A stretch of DNA of 64,000 nt, taken from Dolomedes plantarius. Its lineage: Eukaryota; Arthropoda; Arachnida; Araneae; Dolomedidae. The stretch lies in NCBI GenBank assembly GCA_907164885.2, contig OU015500.1, forward strand, positions 50,685,033 to 50,749,032. Direction: 5' to 3'. Position 1 is the first letter of the stretch, and every line of letters begins with the position of its first letter. The notes below the pieces were generated by a model. That model saw only the letters and a list, made by a program, of their open reading frames with translations. It ran no database searches and had not been told where the DNA came from. The translations under genes and the position numbers were made by a program. This document shows, piece after piece, positions 46,431 through 58,144 of the stretch.

Positions 46431-47521
46431 TGGTTCTCCTCATTCGTATGCTTGTTACTTTTTCGACCAGGGTTCTCAGATTTAGGCTTTTAAACCCACA
46501 ACAGGGTTTTTAAGTGACCACTACGGGTGTATGGGTTTATGCTTTCAAAAATATCTCTAAGTCTGGATTTTTCCCATGTAAGTTAAAAATAGAGCAAAAA
46601 AATTAATATTTTATTCTTATGAGCATAATTCTATTACTATAAAACAGTTAAAATTAAAAAAAAATACTGAATAGAATCATAACTAAAGACAAATTCTCAT
46701 AACACTAAAACTGTTAACTATCGTTTGATACCAAAACAGCCGATAATAAAAATATATTATCAACCTGGATACCTAAGATGTCACACCCCTAGATATCACA
46801 CCTGGATACATAAAAAGAACTGATAAGAAGCACGCATGAATGAAACCCTAAGATTTTCAGAAATTTAATTTGGAAGTAAATGATGCAATGGATTGAATTT
46901 GGCAGATAAATAATAAAAAATAAGTAATCTCAGTAAATGTGGTGTATTTTGTCTTACTTATTATTATTATTATTATTATTAATACTTAGCTGGGTTTTTC
47001 ACATGCAGTCTAGGATTAGCATATTTTTCTCGCTGGGAGACCTGTTCTCGACCACTACTTTGGAAGCTGGTTAAATGGTTTATTCCTGTAAGTTCAATAC
47101 GAGAAACAGTAGCTTAGTTAAATAAAGCTAAGAATTCAATCCCTTACAGGCGACGCGACTACGTATGTCAGCGGGCTGTAAAAGACTATAACTGTTTGAC
47201 ACGTTAATTTCAGCTTAAATATTTGAGCTCAGAGATTACATGAGCAATTTTTCCAAAATTAAAAATTGCTGCGATATAACCTACACTTTAAAAACATCCC
47301 TTTGAGAAGGGCCTTGAAGCTCCTAAGTATTTCAGTATTCGTCAACCTAAAAAGCTTCATACAAATTATAGCAGTCTAAAAAGTAACGTTCTCATGGCTA
47401 TAGAAGTTGGTTTATTTTTACATTATTTTTACTTAATTTTTGTACAGTACTTAATTCAATCTGATACTTTATTCAAATGGCTAGAAAGTCTTATTACACG
47501 TGTTTCTAGATTAATCTAGAT
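46431..47521. other. Intergenic, no gene seen
   Basis: AT-rich, short (TTA)n tract at 46960-46980. No ORF with a motif. Confidence 0.5.
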
Positions 47522-48200
47522 CAGAGGTGGGGAACCTTTTTACCATTAGAGGCCACATGTAAATTAGGTAGTAATAAAGGAGGCCGCGTAAGTTGATGAA
47601 CCTATAAATGCGACTTTTATGAAATTATTTTAGTTAAGTATAGTTTTTAACAATTTGGTGCATTATATAGAAAAATAACAAAAAAAAATTAAGTCCTTAT
47701 TTATTTATTATTTTAAATAAAAAGTTACTAGATAAAATATTTTTGTATTCACATAAGGATAAAAACTTGTTATAACATTAATCATTAATTATTATTTTTT
47801 CTGCAGAAAAAATAATACGTTTTAACGTACATGGAGTCATTCACAACAATAATAGTAAGAAAATAGTTTTTGTGTCGAGATCATATAATATGTCTAGTAG
47901 TATTGCTAAGAAACTCTTAGCATTAAATTATATATAAAGTGTAGTTAAAGTATCATACAATCAAGGTAAAGGAAGCTTATTTGAATAAATATACAATTGT
48001 AGCGATTTTAGACAACAATTTCAAAATGTCAACTGTATTTTGGCCGACACTGTACATACATTCATGCCGTTCCTTATTTAATTCTATTGATTTGGAAATT
48101 GTTGTAATCTATATAATTAAATATTAATTAATACAAGTGCTAGCTTTTATGAAGGTCGCAAGAGAAGATCACAGAGGCCGCGCGTTCCTTGTCCGATCAT
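47522..48200. mobile_element. Probable non-autonomous hAT element
   Basis: The left end CAGAGGTGGGGAACCTTTTT is of the common hAT type and is followed by GGCCACA. The right end should read GGCCGC...GGTTCCCCACC; I see GGCCGCGCGTTCCTTGTCCG near 48176-48197, a decayed match. The left octamer ATCTAGAT is not repeated on the right. Confidence 0.4.
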
Positions 48201-49484
48201 GGTACTTCTGCAAGAGATGCATTGATAAAAACAGAAATACATTCTCAAAAGATAATGCCAAAATTTGAAACAATAAAACAGTTCAATGTGTCAGTGAAAT
48301 AAATAATGGAAACCATGTGTGATTACTATGGACTTTTGAAAAGCATAAATATTTTTTTCAAAATAACGTTTTGTCTTTATAATATTTTCATTATTTCAAT
48401 TAGTCATTAATATTTTTCAAAATAAGTGTGATTTGTTTATTTTAACTAAGGTCCGTCAATTAAAAATTGTTTTTCTTTTATTTCAATGTGTATTATAAGA
48501 ATATGCTATTGTAAAATTAATATGATGAAAATCGCGAAATTCCACAAAATCAGTTGTTCCGTTATGGCATCTAAAAATTAGAAATACTTAGAATATGCAA
48601 GTTTTCTGTCAAAATATCATATTTTGAATATTTTATTTACAGAAAATATACATTATTTTAATATAAGAGAAATTAACAAAAAATACAAAAATAATCACTT
48701 TTTCATAAAAATATCCATTTTGAAACCCCTTTGCGGCACTTGAAAATATTTTAGTAGAGCAAAAAGATTTTATATTCTTAATTTTAATTTTAAAAGACAA
48801 CTTTTGGAAACTAGAGCATATTGAAATTCAGAAAATTTTTTTTTTCTTTCCACCGTGATGTCCGAGTGTCTTTTAAAGTGCCTCGTTCTTAAGTGCCTTG
48901 TGTACTATTTTTATGAAGTAAAACGTATTATATAATCAGTTTAGCAGGTCTCCTGACTAAAAAGAATGTTTAAATTACATATTTTGCTACTTTTTTGTAC
49001 TACAAGTGTATTCAATTTAAAAAAAATTGCGAAATTTGTCAAAAATTTAATAAAAACCAAAAGTTTGCCCTTCTTGCGCGAACTGAAAATATGCACCAAT
49101 TACGCTAATATTTAATTTCCGTCTTTATTTTGTTAAAAGGCAACTTTTGAAAACTAGAGCATATTGAAATTCAAAAAAAAGTTTTTTTCGTTCCACCCTA
49201 CTCTCCAACACTGCCGAGCACTGTGACGTATTGTTAGAACAACTTACACTCTAGTGCACTGTACCAGACAGCGTTCCGCTTTCTTATCACCCATTTCGTC
49301 CCGAAATTTGGTTATGTTTACACAGACCTTATAAATAAACTGTGTAATCACACGTAATACGTAATATTTATGTAATCACACGTTATTATGCAATTTTCAG
49401 TTTATTTTAAGAATGATCTCGCTTAATCCGAAAAGGGACTAGTCCCAATCATTTCGGATTATCAGGACTCCACTGTATATCATA
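48201..49484. other. Repeat-derived sequence with a Tigger-like terminus at 49415-49484
   Basis: Two related stretches, about 48785-48860 and 49125-49200 (both with AAACTAGAGCATATTGAAATTCA), form a diverged direct repeat with a period of about 345 bp. The right end reads, inward, CAGTGGAGTCCTGATAATCC after a TA, like a Tigger terminus; I found no left partner. No gene is seen. Confidence 0.4.
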
Positions 49485-49686
49485 ATATGTTTTAATAATA
49501 AAGTATGATTTGAAAACGTAACAAAAAATTTTTAATCAACATTCACCATCAGTACGTGGTGAATGTCGACATTTGCCGGTGTAAGTGAGAAATAAGGATA
49601 TTTAGCAAATATTTCGGACATACACCAATCGACTATGTGAATGTTGGCATTCACTGGAGAATGTCGACATTTTCCAGATTCTCCAG

Positions 49687-49688
<2 letters not shown>

Positions 49689-49748
<60 letters not shown>
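49689..49748. repeat. (TA)n microsatellite, about 60 bp
   Basis: An uninterrupted TA tract, directly followed by the Tigger remnant at 49750, which fits insertion into a TA target. Confidence 0.95.
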
Positions 49749-49749
<1 letters not shown>

Positions 49750-49751
<2 letters not shown>

Positions 49752-50850
49752 GTAACCACCGCTTATAGTGATCAGTGGTTATAAGAATCAATATCGCGAA
49801 AAAAAACAAATTTATTATTTCCATGTTAAAATTTTCGCTTTAAAGAATCAATCCACCGGTTTTAAGAATCAGTTTACACTCTTCGCTTTCCTTTCATTCT
49901 TCCAAAAAAGCCATTTAAACCCTCAAAAGGCACGAAGTTCTTTCTTTTATTTTAAAGAAAGATTGATAAGATGGAATGGAAAATAGTCATAAAATTTATC
50001 CCTTTCTTTGTTAGACATAACATAATAGTGTTCCCTTGAACGCTTCAGCACAATACTGTCCTATTTGCTTGACCCGGAGGCATCTTTACTCGTCTGGGTT
50101 CGATTTCACTTTTTTCCACTGACAAACAAAAATAGGGACTCTATTTTCCCACCTCTCACATCCTGGTTGCGGCTTCCTGGACCCTGAAACACATAAATCT
50201 TCGGCGAAGTGTCCACTATCATTCAGGCAAACGTGACATTAGTAGATTCAGCACGTTATGAAACCGAGAAACGTAAGCTAGAAGGTGAATCTTCGTCTGA
50301 GACTATTAGTATTGAAAGAGGTATAAACAGCCTCCTGAAAACTTCATTACGCTCCCATCATCATCAAAACTTTTTCTTGCTCCCTTCCTGTAGTTGAAAT
50401 GTTAAAACTGTTAAGCAGGTATGTTGTAACTTGTAACAAATATCGTATTTTTTTCTTCTCTTACTATAATCATGTGTATCTACTTATAGGTCTAAAAATT
50501 AAGCTGTATTTTTAAAATTATAAAAAAAAAATTAATAAAAGATAATTTATGTAAATTAAAGAGTATTTACTTGTAACAAATATCGTATTTTTTTCTTCTC
50601 TTACTATAATCATGTGTATCTACTTATAGGTCTAAAAATTAAGCTGTATTTTTAAAATTATAAAAAAAAAATTAATAAAAGATAATTTATGTAAATTAAA
50701 GAGTATTTTATGGTAAATTATCTAATATATGTACATATAGGTGTGTGTGTGTGCCTGTCCAAAAACCTAAATTTCGGCTATAAGAATCAACCGCTTATAA
50801 GAATCGAAAACAGTAATAACAAACGTGATTCTTATAAGCGGAAATCACTG
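49750..50850 (-). mobile_element. Tigger remnant, relative of the 11999-15978 element
   Basis: The left end CAGTAACCACCGCTTATAG matches the right end of the nested Tigger (with CTCTTATAG there), and the right end, inward, CAGTGATTTCCGCTTATAAG matches its left end, so it lies in the opposite orientation on the plus strand. Flanking TA is mutated on both sides. Only the transposase C-terminal tail remains (plus 50209-50397: IERGINSLLKTSL), matching IERGVNSLLKTAL in the larger copy. About 1.1 kb against 4.0 kb. Confidence 0.8.
50429..50708. repeat. Perfect 140 bp tandem duplication
   Basis: 50429-50568 is repeated without a visible change at 50569-50708, inside the Tigger remnant. The absence of divergence means it is recent or an assembly artefact. 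Confidence 0.9.
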
Positions 50851-51275
50851 AATATATAAACTTTCATCAATGAATGTTTAATGCGATACTGCTGTTAAGC
50901 ATTCTTAAAAAGTGTTGGATAATATAGAAAACATAACTATATATAGAATATGTTTCACTCATGATGACAGTATAGTGAAGTTATTTAAACAGTTATTACT
51001 CTATCTTCCTTTAAAAGCTATAACATAATAGTTAAAATTTTATTACTCTATCTTCCTATGAACACTATAACATATTAGTTAAAATTCGGACATCTTCATG
51101 TTCTTATATAACATTATCTATAAATCCAGTTCTCTTTAAATAACATTTTCGCAGCGTGAGCAGTTTTAATGTTATTTTAATTGAAAATACGACTAATATT
51201 TGAGAAAATTAATAAATTAACTGAAATTAATATCTGAAGTACAGACGTCTTTTAATTTTCCAAATGACCTGTCAC
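50851..51275. other. Intergenic, no gene seen
   Basis: AT-rich; two short similar pieces (TCTATCTTCCT...ATAACATA) at about 51001 and 51048. Confidence 0.5.
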
Positions 51276-51283
51276 TCCGGTTT

Positions 51284-51478
51284 CAGTGGCGCACCCAGGG
51301 GGGGGGGCAAGGGGCCCTGCCCCCCAAAGAAATAGAAATTGCATTATGAATATTGATTTTGCATTATAAATATTTTTAGCCGTTCATCTCACCCCCCCCC
51401 CCCCATGCATTATAAATATCTTTATCCGTTCATCTCGTCCCCCCCCCTCCCCAAGAAAAAATCCTGGGTGCGCCACTG
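51284..51478. mobile_element. G-rich hAT MITE, copy c
   Basis: Perfect 8 bp duplication TCCGGTTT (51276-51283, 51479-51486). Both ends read CAGTGGCGCACCCAGG inward. In reverse orientation to copies b and d. C/G runs of up to 13 and two ATGCATTATAAATAT-type units inside. 195 bp. Confidence 0.9.
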
Positions 51479-51486
51479 TCCGGTTT

Positions 51487-53206
51487 TATTTATTAATCGT
51501 CTTATAGGCTTAATTCTTAAATAAGAATTTAAACTACGTTATTTTATAGATATGCTGATCACATTTTATTCGTTTTGAAATATTTCAAAACAAAAACTTA
51601 GTAATCAATTATTTCGCCTAAGTCAACACATAATTATACCGTCGCTATAAAACTTCCGATATGCTACTTTCTTTACCTAATCCAAGTTTAAGAAATGACA
51701 GTTACTAAAATCCAAATACTACTATTTTAGCTTCATTAATAGGTCAAAATCGCAAATGACTCACTTATTTGGCAAATCCAAAATTCCTTGATCTGAAAAA
51801 TCCCAAACTGAAATAAATGAAAACGTGTTTAACGGGAAGAAAACAGCAATAAAAATCCATAGAAGTCAGAGCAGGAACTTCGCACGTCCTCTCAATCAAT
51901 CAATTATAGGCCTGTTCACATAGTCCGGTAGCGGAACCGTTCAAGTATTGAAATTAATTTAACCAATGACAAACCTCCAAACGATTAGCAACGAAATTTT
52001 CAACGCCTATGGTTGGTTAATTTTCGTCTCAGCGCCATCTTTCCTTTTACGCTTCCGCTACTGGAACAAGCCATTTGAGTATCTGCGTACATGTATCTGA
52101 ACTGCGTAGATTAGGGATGTAAAACGAGATAACGCAACAGAAAAGTTTTAGTTTCGGTATGGCTGGCCAATAACGTGCTTCCCCTTCCTCTCCGACACCT
52201 TCACACGTGCACTCTATCACGCGGGATTGTGGTTTCACCGGGAAAGAGTGTACGTGTATAGGGCGCTATTGGTGTAAGTCGAGCAGCTCGTTGATCGTGG
52301 AAAGTTATATAAAGATCAGTCATTTCATTGTAGGATTATTAATATAAAAACTTTTTGTTTACGTGCAAGGCAGATTCATTTTATGTATATCACAGATATT
52401 TGTTGAAACGAGTCATATGAATGTATGAGTGTACGGAGCGAGTTCTGAAATTATGAATTCTAAGAATTCTTATATTTACCCGTTAATTACATCGACCACT
52501 CTTCCAAAATTTTGAAGAGATATTTTGATTTGGGATTCTAATTGCGTTTTAAAACATAATTTGTATATTAGGTATACATATTCAGTAAAGAAAATTCTTT
52601 ATTATTAGGTCAAGAAATGCTAATTATTCTTAAAAGCATAATAAATGAGGTACACACATTCAGTAAAATAAATTGTTTATTATTCGGTCAAATAATGTTG
52701 ACTGAAGTTTAACTTGACAAATTCTTTTAATGTATAGAATAATTAATCTAAAATTTATTAAAAAATTTAACGGGTATCGATCTTGAAGAAAAAAGAAATT
52801 GGTGAGCATGCGACAAAACACTACTACACTTACACACGATTTGAAAGAAAAAAATTAACTAAATATAAAATTAATTCTTGTTTCTACTCACTCAATGACT
52901 AAAAGTTTGCATGATGTCATAAATATCACAGATTTCGTTATATTTATTTAAGCATTTATTTTTCTATTAACTTAGCAAATTTAAGCATATAGTTATCACA
53001 TTAAGTTATCTGTATTTTCACAAATTTTTCAGTTACGAAATAAGAAGGAAGCCCCTTGGCCTTCCCTATGTCGTTTATTCAATAAAAATCGCTTCATCTT
53101 GACTTATTTTTAAAACGGGATGCATAAAGAATGCACTGAGTAACTTTGATATTCAAATGTATCCTTTCCCCCTATGAAATAGTGGAAAAATTCTCAAGTA
53201 AAGGAA
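51487..53206. other. Intergenic, no gene seen; promoter-like patch near 52020-52340
   Basis: Most is AT-rich without coding signal. 51900-52340 is richer in G+C and has CCAATGA (51962) and TATATAAAG (about 52307). It looks like a promoter or an LTR fragment, but no ORF follows on either strand, so I do not call one. Confidence 0.35.
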
Positions 53207-53266
53207 TTATATGCCAGTGGCGGCATATCTAGGCCAGAGATTTGGGGGGGGGCAACGTCGGCTCTT

Positions 53267-53305
<39 letters not shown>

Positions 53306-53308
<3 letters not shown>

Positions 53309-54738
53309 TGGACGCTCGTTAATTCGAACTCGGTTAATTCGAACTTTCGGTTAATTCGAACTAATCCAAAGGCCCCAAAAAACTTGTATTGGAGTTAATG
53401 TTAAAAATATCTCATTAATTCGAACTAAATTTTTATCACTTCGGTTAATTCGAACTAAAAATTTGACAAAAAAAAATTCTTTTTCCTCGTTTAATAGAGA
53501 AAATTCACACTGTGTTGAAATTTCTTTTCTGTGTAAAGAGACCCATGTCTGCATTCCTAGACTATTGCATGTCCGCTAAACGTTAGTAGCTATTGTCCTT
53601 CTTATTAGTGCTAAACGGAAAAAGCAATTTTCCTTTATTCGGATCGATTTTCTTAGAATTTCAGAAAAACTAGTCTTTACGATAGATTCTAGGGAGCTGC
53701 GTCAGTTATAACTGCAGTGCAGACAAGTTAATGTGGTCTAGTTTTTCTTCCTCATTGTGTGATGTGAACGTGTAAAAATTCAGGATGTCTACACGTGGAA
53801 AGTACAAAACCCTAACTTTGAAGACAAAGGTAGAAATTTTAAAGAAAGTAGAGAATGGCGAATGTGAAACAAAGTTAGAAGCTGACTACAGAATTAAAAA
53901 AAAATGCCTTGTCAACTAATTTGAAAAACAAGGAGTCAATTTTAGATTCATGGGAAAAATAAAAATTTACTAGAGGAAGGAAACGCATGGGAAATGCGTC
54001 CCAAGAAGTTCTAGAAAAAGCTCTACTGCTTTGTTTCCAGGATGTTAGATCTCGAAATTTTCCGATAAATGGACCCCTAGTGCTGACGAAGGCTGATGAA
54101 TAGGCAATTCGAATGGGTATTGAAGATTTTAAATGCAGTAATGGATGGCTTTCTCGATTTAAGTCAAGGCACAATATTTCTTATCAAACTGTATGTGGCC
54201 AAAGCACTGATGTAATAGAAGACGTATGCACTAATTTCGGTAGGAAACTGCCAGGGCTTTTCTCTACTTACCTGCCGAAAGATATTTCTAATGCGGCCAT
54301 AATGATCAAAGCCATAATGGACTATTAAAACTCTGAAAGCATTTATTTAGATGGAACCTTCCTCTGAAAATGAATTGAAATGTTTACTTCAAATCGAGAA
54401 GCTGGCTGAACAATGTAGGCATCATAAACAGAACCAAACATCCATTTTACAGTTTTTCCCCAAAGTGTAATTCATATTTTTAATAAAAGTTTACTTTATA
54501 CTGCATATCTTCTGCTTCATTTTATGATTAATGTAAGTCTGTATTGCTTTTTAATATGTTTAACTTTAGATAACATAGTATAATATATTTTCTGGGGTTA
54601 TACATACTAGGGGAGTTTCTTCTTTAGTGATACACATTTAAAGTTATATATTTTCTCTTAACATCGGATAATTCGAACTTCGGATAATTCGAACTTTTTT
54701 CTGAGAACATTCGAGTTCGAATTAACGAGCGTCCACTG
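53306..54738 (+). mobile_element. Non-autonomous Tigger/pogo element, copy B
   Basis: 1433 bp, flanked by TA. Ends CAGTGGACGCTCGTTAATTC on both sides, identical for at least 20 bp. Same internal deletion as copy A. Inserted in a (TA)n run at 53270-53305. Confidence 0.9.
53785..54470 (+). pseudogene. Tigger-like transposase remnant without catalytic core (copy B)
   Basis: ATG at 53785 (MSTRGKYKTLTLKTKV) begins a CENP-B type DNA-binding domain; frameshifts near 53900-53960 and a stop near 54100 follow. 54113-54328 encodes GWLSRFKSRHNISYQTV and LPKDISNA, then the chain jumps past the whole DDE core, as in copy A, to the C-terminal SILQFFPKV and stop at 54468-54470. Confidence 0.8.
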
Positions 54739-54926
54739 TATATATATATATACACGTATATATAAGAAATTAATATCCTCTCATTTTAAATTTAAACTCA
54801 TTTAGTATTAGGTCTACGATTACATAATTTTAGGCTATGAAAAGATTACTCTTTTTTTTGAGGGGGGGGGGCAATGCCCCTACTGCCCCTACTGCCCTCC
54901 CCCCTGGAGCCGCCCTTGTGATATGC

Positions 54927-55417
54927 TTTGACGTGTAGTACTGCTTTAATGTTCCCTCCACTAGTATTCTATTTCTGTATCACTCGAGAAAAATACAGAA
55001 AGAGAAAAACACAGTCACTGATCAAGAAATTAAAGTTACAAATTGGAAAAATTTTAGATGGTGTTTTTTAAACCCTTGATTAAAATCTTGGGCATTCTTT
55101 ATGCAGTAATTGGTTTTTTTCCCCCAGGGTCTCCTTTTCTTGAAAAACTATATTCAATACCTCTTTTAATTCCTCTAATATTCAGTTTCTCTTGTATTTG
55201 ACAGTATAATTTGCAAAGATATAATCAATGTTCATTACGCTGTCAACAAACTATTTAGTTTGATGAAATTCGGCAATATAATCACAGGAAATGAAATATT
55301 TTCTTCTTTAATTTTGCAACATAAGTTATTAATCTAACTCAGTATCACAGCAATTTCGATTCCTCGAAAATTATTGATGAAGGTCGCTATTGGTGTTTTT
55401 CAGGAGAGTCCAACTTA
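54927..55417. other. Intergenic, no gene seen
   Basis: AT-rich sequence without motifs. Confidence 0.5.
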
Positions 55418-55760
55418 CCCTTCAGCGCGAGCGCCAATTTTTGTAACACCACCAGTTGCACAAAGTTCAACGTCTCTTCAAATTGGAAATAATAATTCTG
55501 CGTTTTATGACAAGATATAAAATGTTGATAATATTGAGATTATTTATAATTAAAGGCCAAAAATGAATAAGAAGAAATTTTCATAAAAAATTAAAATTTA
55601 TTTTTAAAACACAAATCATTTGTTCAATTCTCTTCAGTTTTCTTCAATTTCTTCACATTGCAAACATATAGTACGGATTTTGCAATGCGCCTTGCATGAA
55701 GAACTATTACATTTATCACACGTTATCGTGGTAGTTATATTTTTTAGCCGTCCGCATATA

Positions 55761-57417
55761 CAGTGGCTCCCAAAAGTGTTCGTACACTTACGATTTTCAA
55801 TGAAATAGGGGTCTATCCATTGATTAGAATGAATATTTCAGAATGGGTATTTAATAATAAGATCTATAATCTATTTATTCTTAACAAAACTACATGAAAT
55901 ATTTTGAAAACATAGTAAAACTTTATTTTTAAGAAACCAAGAATCCTAAAGTAACAAAAACTTTATCTCACAAAAGTCATCGTACACTTGTAAAAAATCT
56001 CTACATATTAGTAAATATTCTAATTTTTCGTTAAATTAATATTTAGTAGGATATCCTTTAGCATCCACAACAGCTTTTAAACGTCAGGAATAGATAGCTT
56101 TAGTTCTTTTGTAATTTTTGCATCAATGTTCATCCATTCTTCCGTCATAATTGTTTTTAGATCACTTTTCTTGTGAATGTCGTGTTTTCGTACTCGAACC
56201 TCCAGTTCTCTCCAAATATGTTCTATTGGGTTTAAATCTGGCGATTGAGGTGGTGTTTTCAAAACTTGTGGACAATTATAGAGACACCAGATGCGAACGT
56301 AGAGAGCCGTGTGCTTAGGATCGTTAACTTGATAAAAAATAAAGTTGTTTCCAATACCCAAATTTTGAGCTGATAATTTTAAATTGTCTCTTAAAATATT
56401 TATAAAAACAGCATGATTCATTATGCCATCAATAAATACCAAATTTCCTAGTCCTGATGCTGACATGCACCCACACACAAGGATACCTCCACCGGCATGC
56501 TTAACTGTTCCTACGAAGTTTTTGGGATTAAGTTCCTCATTTTTTTCTTCTCCATACAATTATACGCCCATCAGCACCAAAAATGTTCATCGGCAAATAA
56601 GATATTATTCCAATAGGTTTGGGGCTTATTTATCATTGATAGTGCGAAGGGAAGCCTAAACTTTCTGTTTTTCTCACTCACAAAAAATTTTCTATGGGCA
56701 GAACGCCCATGTAATCTAGCTGTTCTGAGAACTCGTCAAAAAATTTCAGGTGAAATTGAAGTAGAAAATGTTTTATTGAATTCTGCAGAAACTTTTACAG
56801 CACTCAAACGTGAATTTTTCACAAATTTTCTAATTATAAATCTCTGATCACGTTTTGTTAACTTTGCCGGACGGCCTTTTCTTACCTTGTTTTCGATCCA
56901 ATTATCTTCTTTAAAGCGTTTTTTCACATACTGCACAGTAGAATAGGGTAAATTAAGTAATTTAGCAATATTCCGAACTGATTTACCACTACTATGATGA
57001 AAAATAATCAATTTTCGAATGCTGTTTGTTGTTTCTTTACGACTACGAGCCATTTTTAAATAATAAATAGAATATTACGGAGTAGGCAAGCAAAAATTAA
57101 AGCCAAACGATATTTTAAATGCCACCACAATTAAAAAATAAAAATAAAGCGCCAGACGATAATTTTAATTATGAATTTATCCGAAAATATTTCAGTGTAC
57201 GATGACTTTTGTGAGATAAAGTTTTTGTTACTTTTTGACTACTGGTTTCTTAAAAATAAAGTTTTACTATGTTTTCAAAATATTTCATGTAGTTTTGTTA
57301 AGAATATATTATAGATCTTATTATTAAATACCCATTCTGAAATATTCATTTTAATTAATGGATAGACCCCTATTTCATTGAAATTCGTAAGTGTACGAAC
57401 ACTTTTGGGAGGCACTG
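55761..57417 (-). mobile_element. Tc1-like transposon of IR/DR type
   Basis: 1657 bp flanked by TA (55759-55760, 57418-57419). Inverted repeats are about 225-230 bp long and contain two related direct repeats at each side: outer AAAAGTGTTCGTACACTT and inner AAAAGTCATCGTACACTT (55972-55989; 57194-57210 on the other side). Transposase on the minus strand. Confidence 0.95.
56036..57053 (-). pseudogene. Tc1-like (DD34E) transposase, inactivated
   Basis: The ATG at 57053 (MARSRKETTN) leads into paired helix-turn-helix DNA-binding domains (GKSVRNIAKLLNLPYSTV; GRPAKLTKRDQRFI). A TGA follows SPEIF near 56740. First catalytic block ILFADE; then a frameshift near 56570. The second block reads YQVNDPKHTA where relatives have QDNDPKHT, so the catalytic Asp is Val. 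The Glu is present in SPDLNPIEHIW. A shift near 56085 separates the last part, VVDAKGYPTKY. About 340 codons if the frame were whole, the normal Tc1 size. Confidence 0.9.
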
Positions 57418-57612
57418 TATATTACACTTTCCTCCTTTATTTTTTTTGCCGACAACTCTTTTTCTGCTTTTCGGGAAGTTTCCACTTTATATTTTGGTAA
57501 GAATCCAGTTATGTCTGGAGGAAGAGATAGAATAATATCGAATACTAATAACATCGAATTTCAACAAACAAAGGTTATAATTATTGACCACATAACACAG
57601 GTAATTACTAAC

Positions 57613-57748
57613 CAGTGGCGCACCCAGGATTTTTCTTGGGGGAAGGGGGGCCGAGATGAATGGATAAAAATATTCATAATGCAATTTCTATTTCTTTGGG
57701 GGGGGGGGGGGGCAGGGCTCCTTGGAACACCCCCTGGGTGCGTCACTG
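57613..57748. mobile_element. G-rich hAT MITE, copy d
   Basis: Ends CAGTGGCGCACCCAGGATTT and, inward from right, CAGTGACGCACCCAGGGGG. Octamers TTACTAAC and TTGCTAAC match at seven of eight positions. 136 bp; a run of about 14 G inside. Confidence 0.85.
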
Positions 57749-57756
57749 TTGCTAAC

Positions 57757-58140
57757 TTTTCTTAACGATTTGAAGTTTTGGCGAAAAAAGTGTTAAGCTG
57801 GATTGAAAATGCGTTTTCTTTCGCAATTTCTTCGAATTCAGAGATAACTATTCAGAAATAAGAACAGCTCATCGACATATCAGCCGATGAAACATTACGT
57901 GATCGTTCCAATACGTCGTCATGGTCCAAGTTTTGGGTGTCTCTTCAAGTCGAGTATCCACAATTATCGGAAAAGGCTGTGCGCGTACATTGCTTCCGTT
58001 TACTTCTACCTATCTGTGTGAGACTATCTGTGTTCAAAATTAGTAAGTATGAAAACCAAACAACGATCAAGACTTAACAAGCGTCATGACCTATAGATCA
58101 TATCAACGGCGCAAGAAAATCTGATACTGTAAAAACCAGG
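57757..58140. other. Intergenic, no gene seen
   Basis: No coding or repeat signal recognised. Confidence 0.45.
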
Positions 58141-58144
58141 TATC

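Larger units (their letters stand above)
53215..54918. mobile_element. hAT-like MITE hosting Tigger copy B
   Basis: Ends CAGTGGCGGCATATCTAGG and, inward from right, CAAGGGCGGCTCCAGGGGGG, both followed by G-rich sequence. Flanking octamers TTATATGC (53207-53214) and TGATATGC (54919-54926) match at seven of eight positions. The Tigger at 53306-54738 sits in a (TA)n tract inside; without it the host is about 270 bp. Confidence 0.7.
55418..57612 (-). mobile_element. piggyBac remnant split by a Tc1 element
   Basis: The end at about 55420 reads CCCTTCAGCGCGAGCGCC (left-hand TTA A-like cttA before it), as in the MITE at 43825-44413. Outside the Tc1 insertion the minus strand encodes only the transposase C-terminus: PPDITGFLPKYKVETSRK (57420-57530), then the cysteine-rich domain KCNIC / CDKCNSSSCKAHCK / CLQCEE, whose first CxxC is exactly where the Tc1 TA target lies. 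Upstream parts of the transposase and the other terminus are missing beyond about 57560. Confidence 0.75.

Noticed and set aside
49532..49759. ORF with an alternating Tyr-Ile run
   Set aside because: It is the (TA)n microsatellite read through.
55620..55808. 62-codon plus-strand ORF rich in Ser and Ile
   Set aside because: It is antisense to the piggyBac cysteine-rich domain and runs into the Tc1 end.
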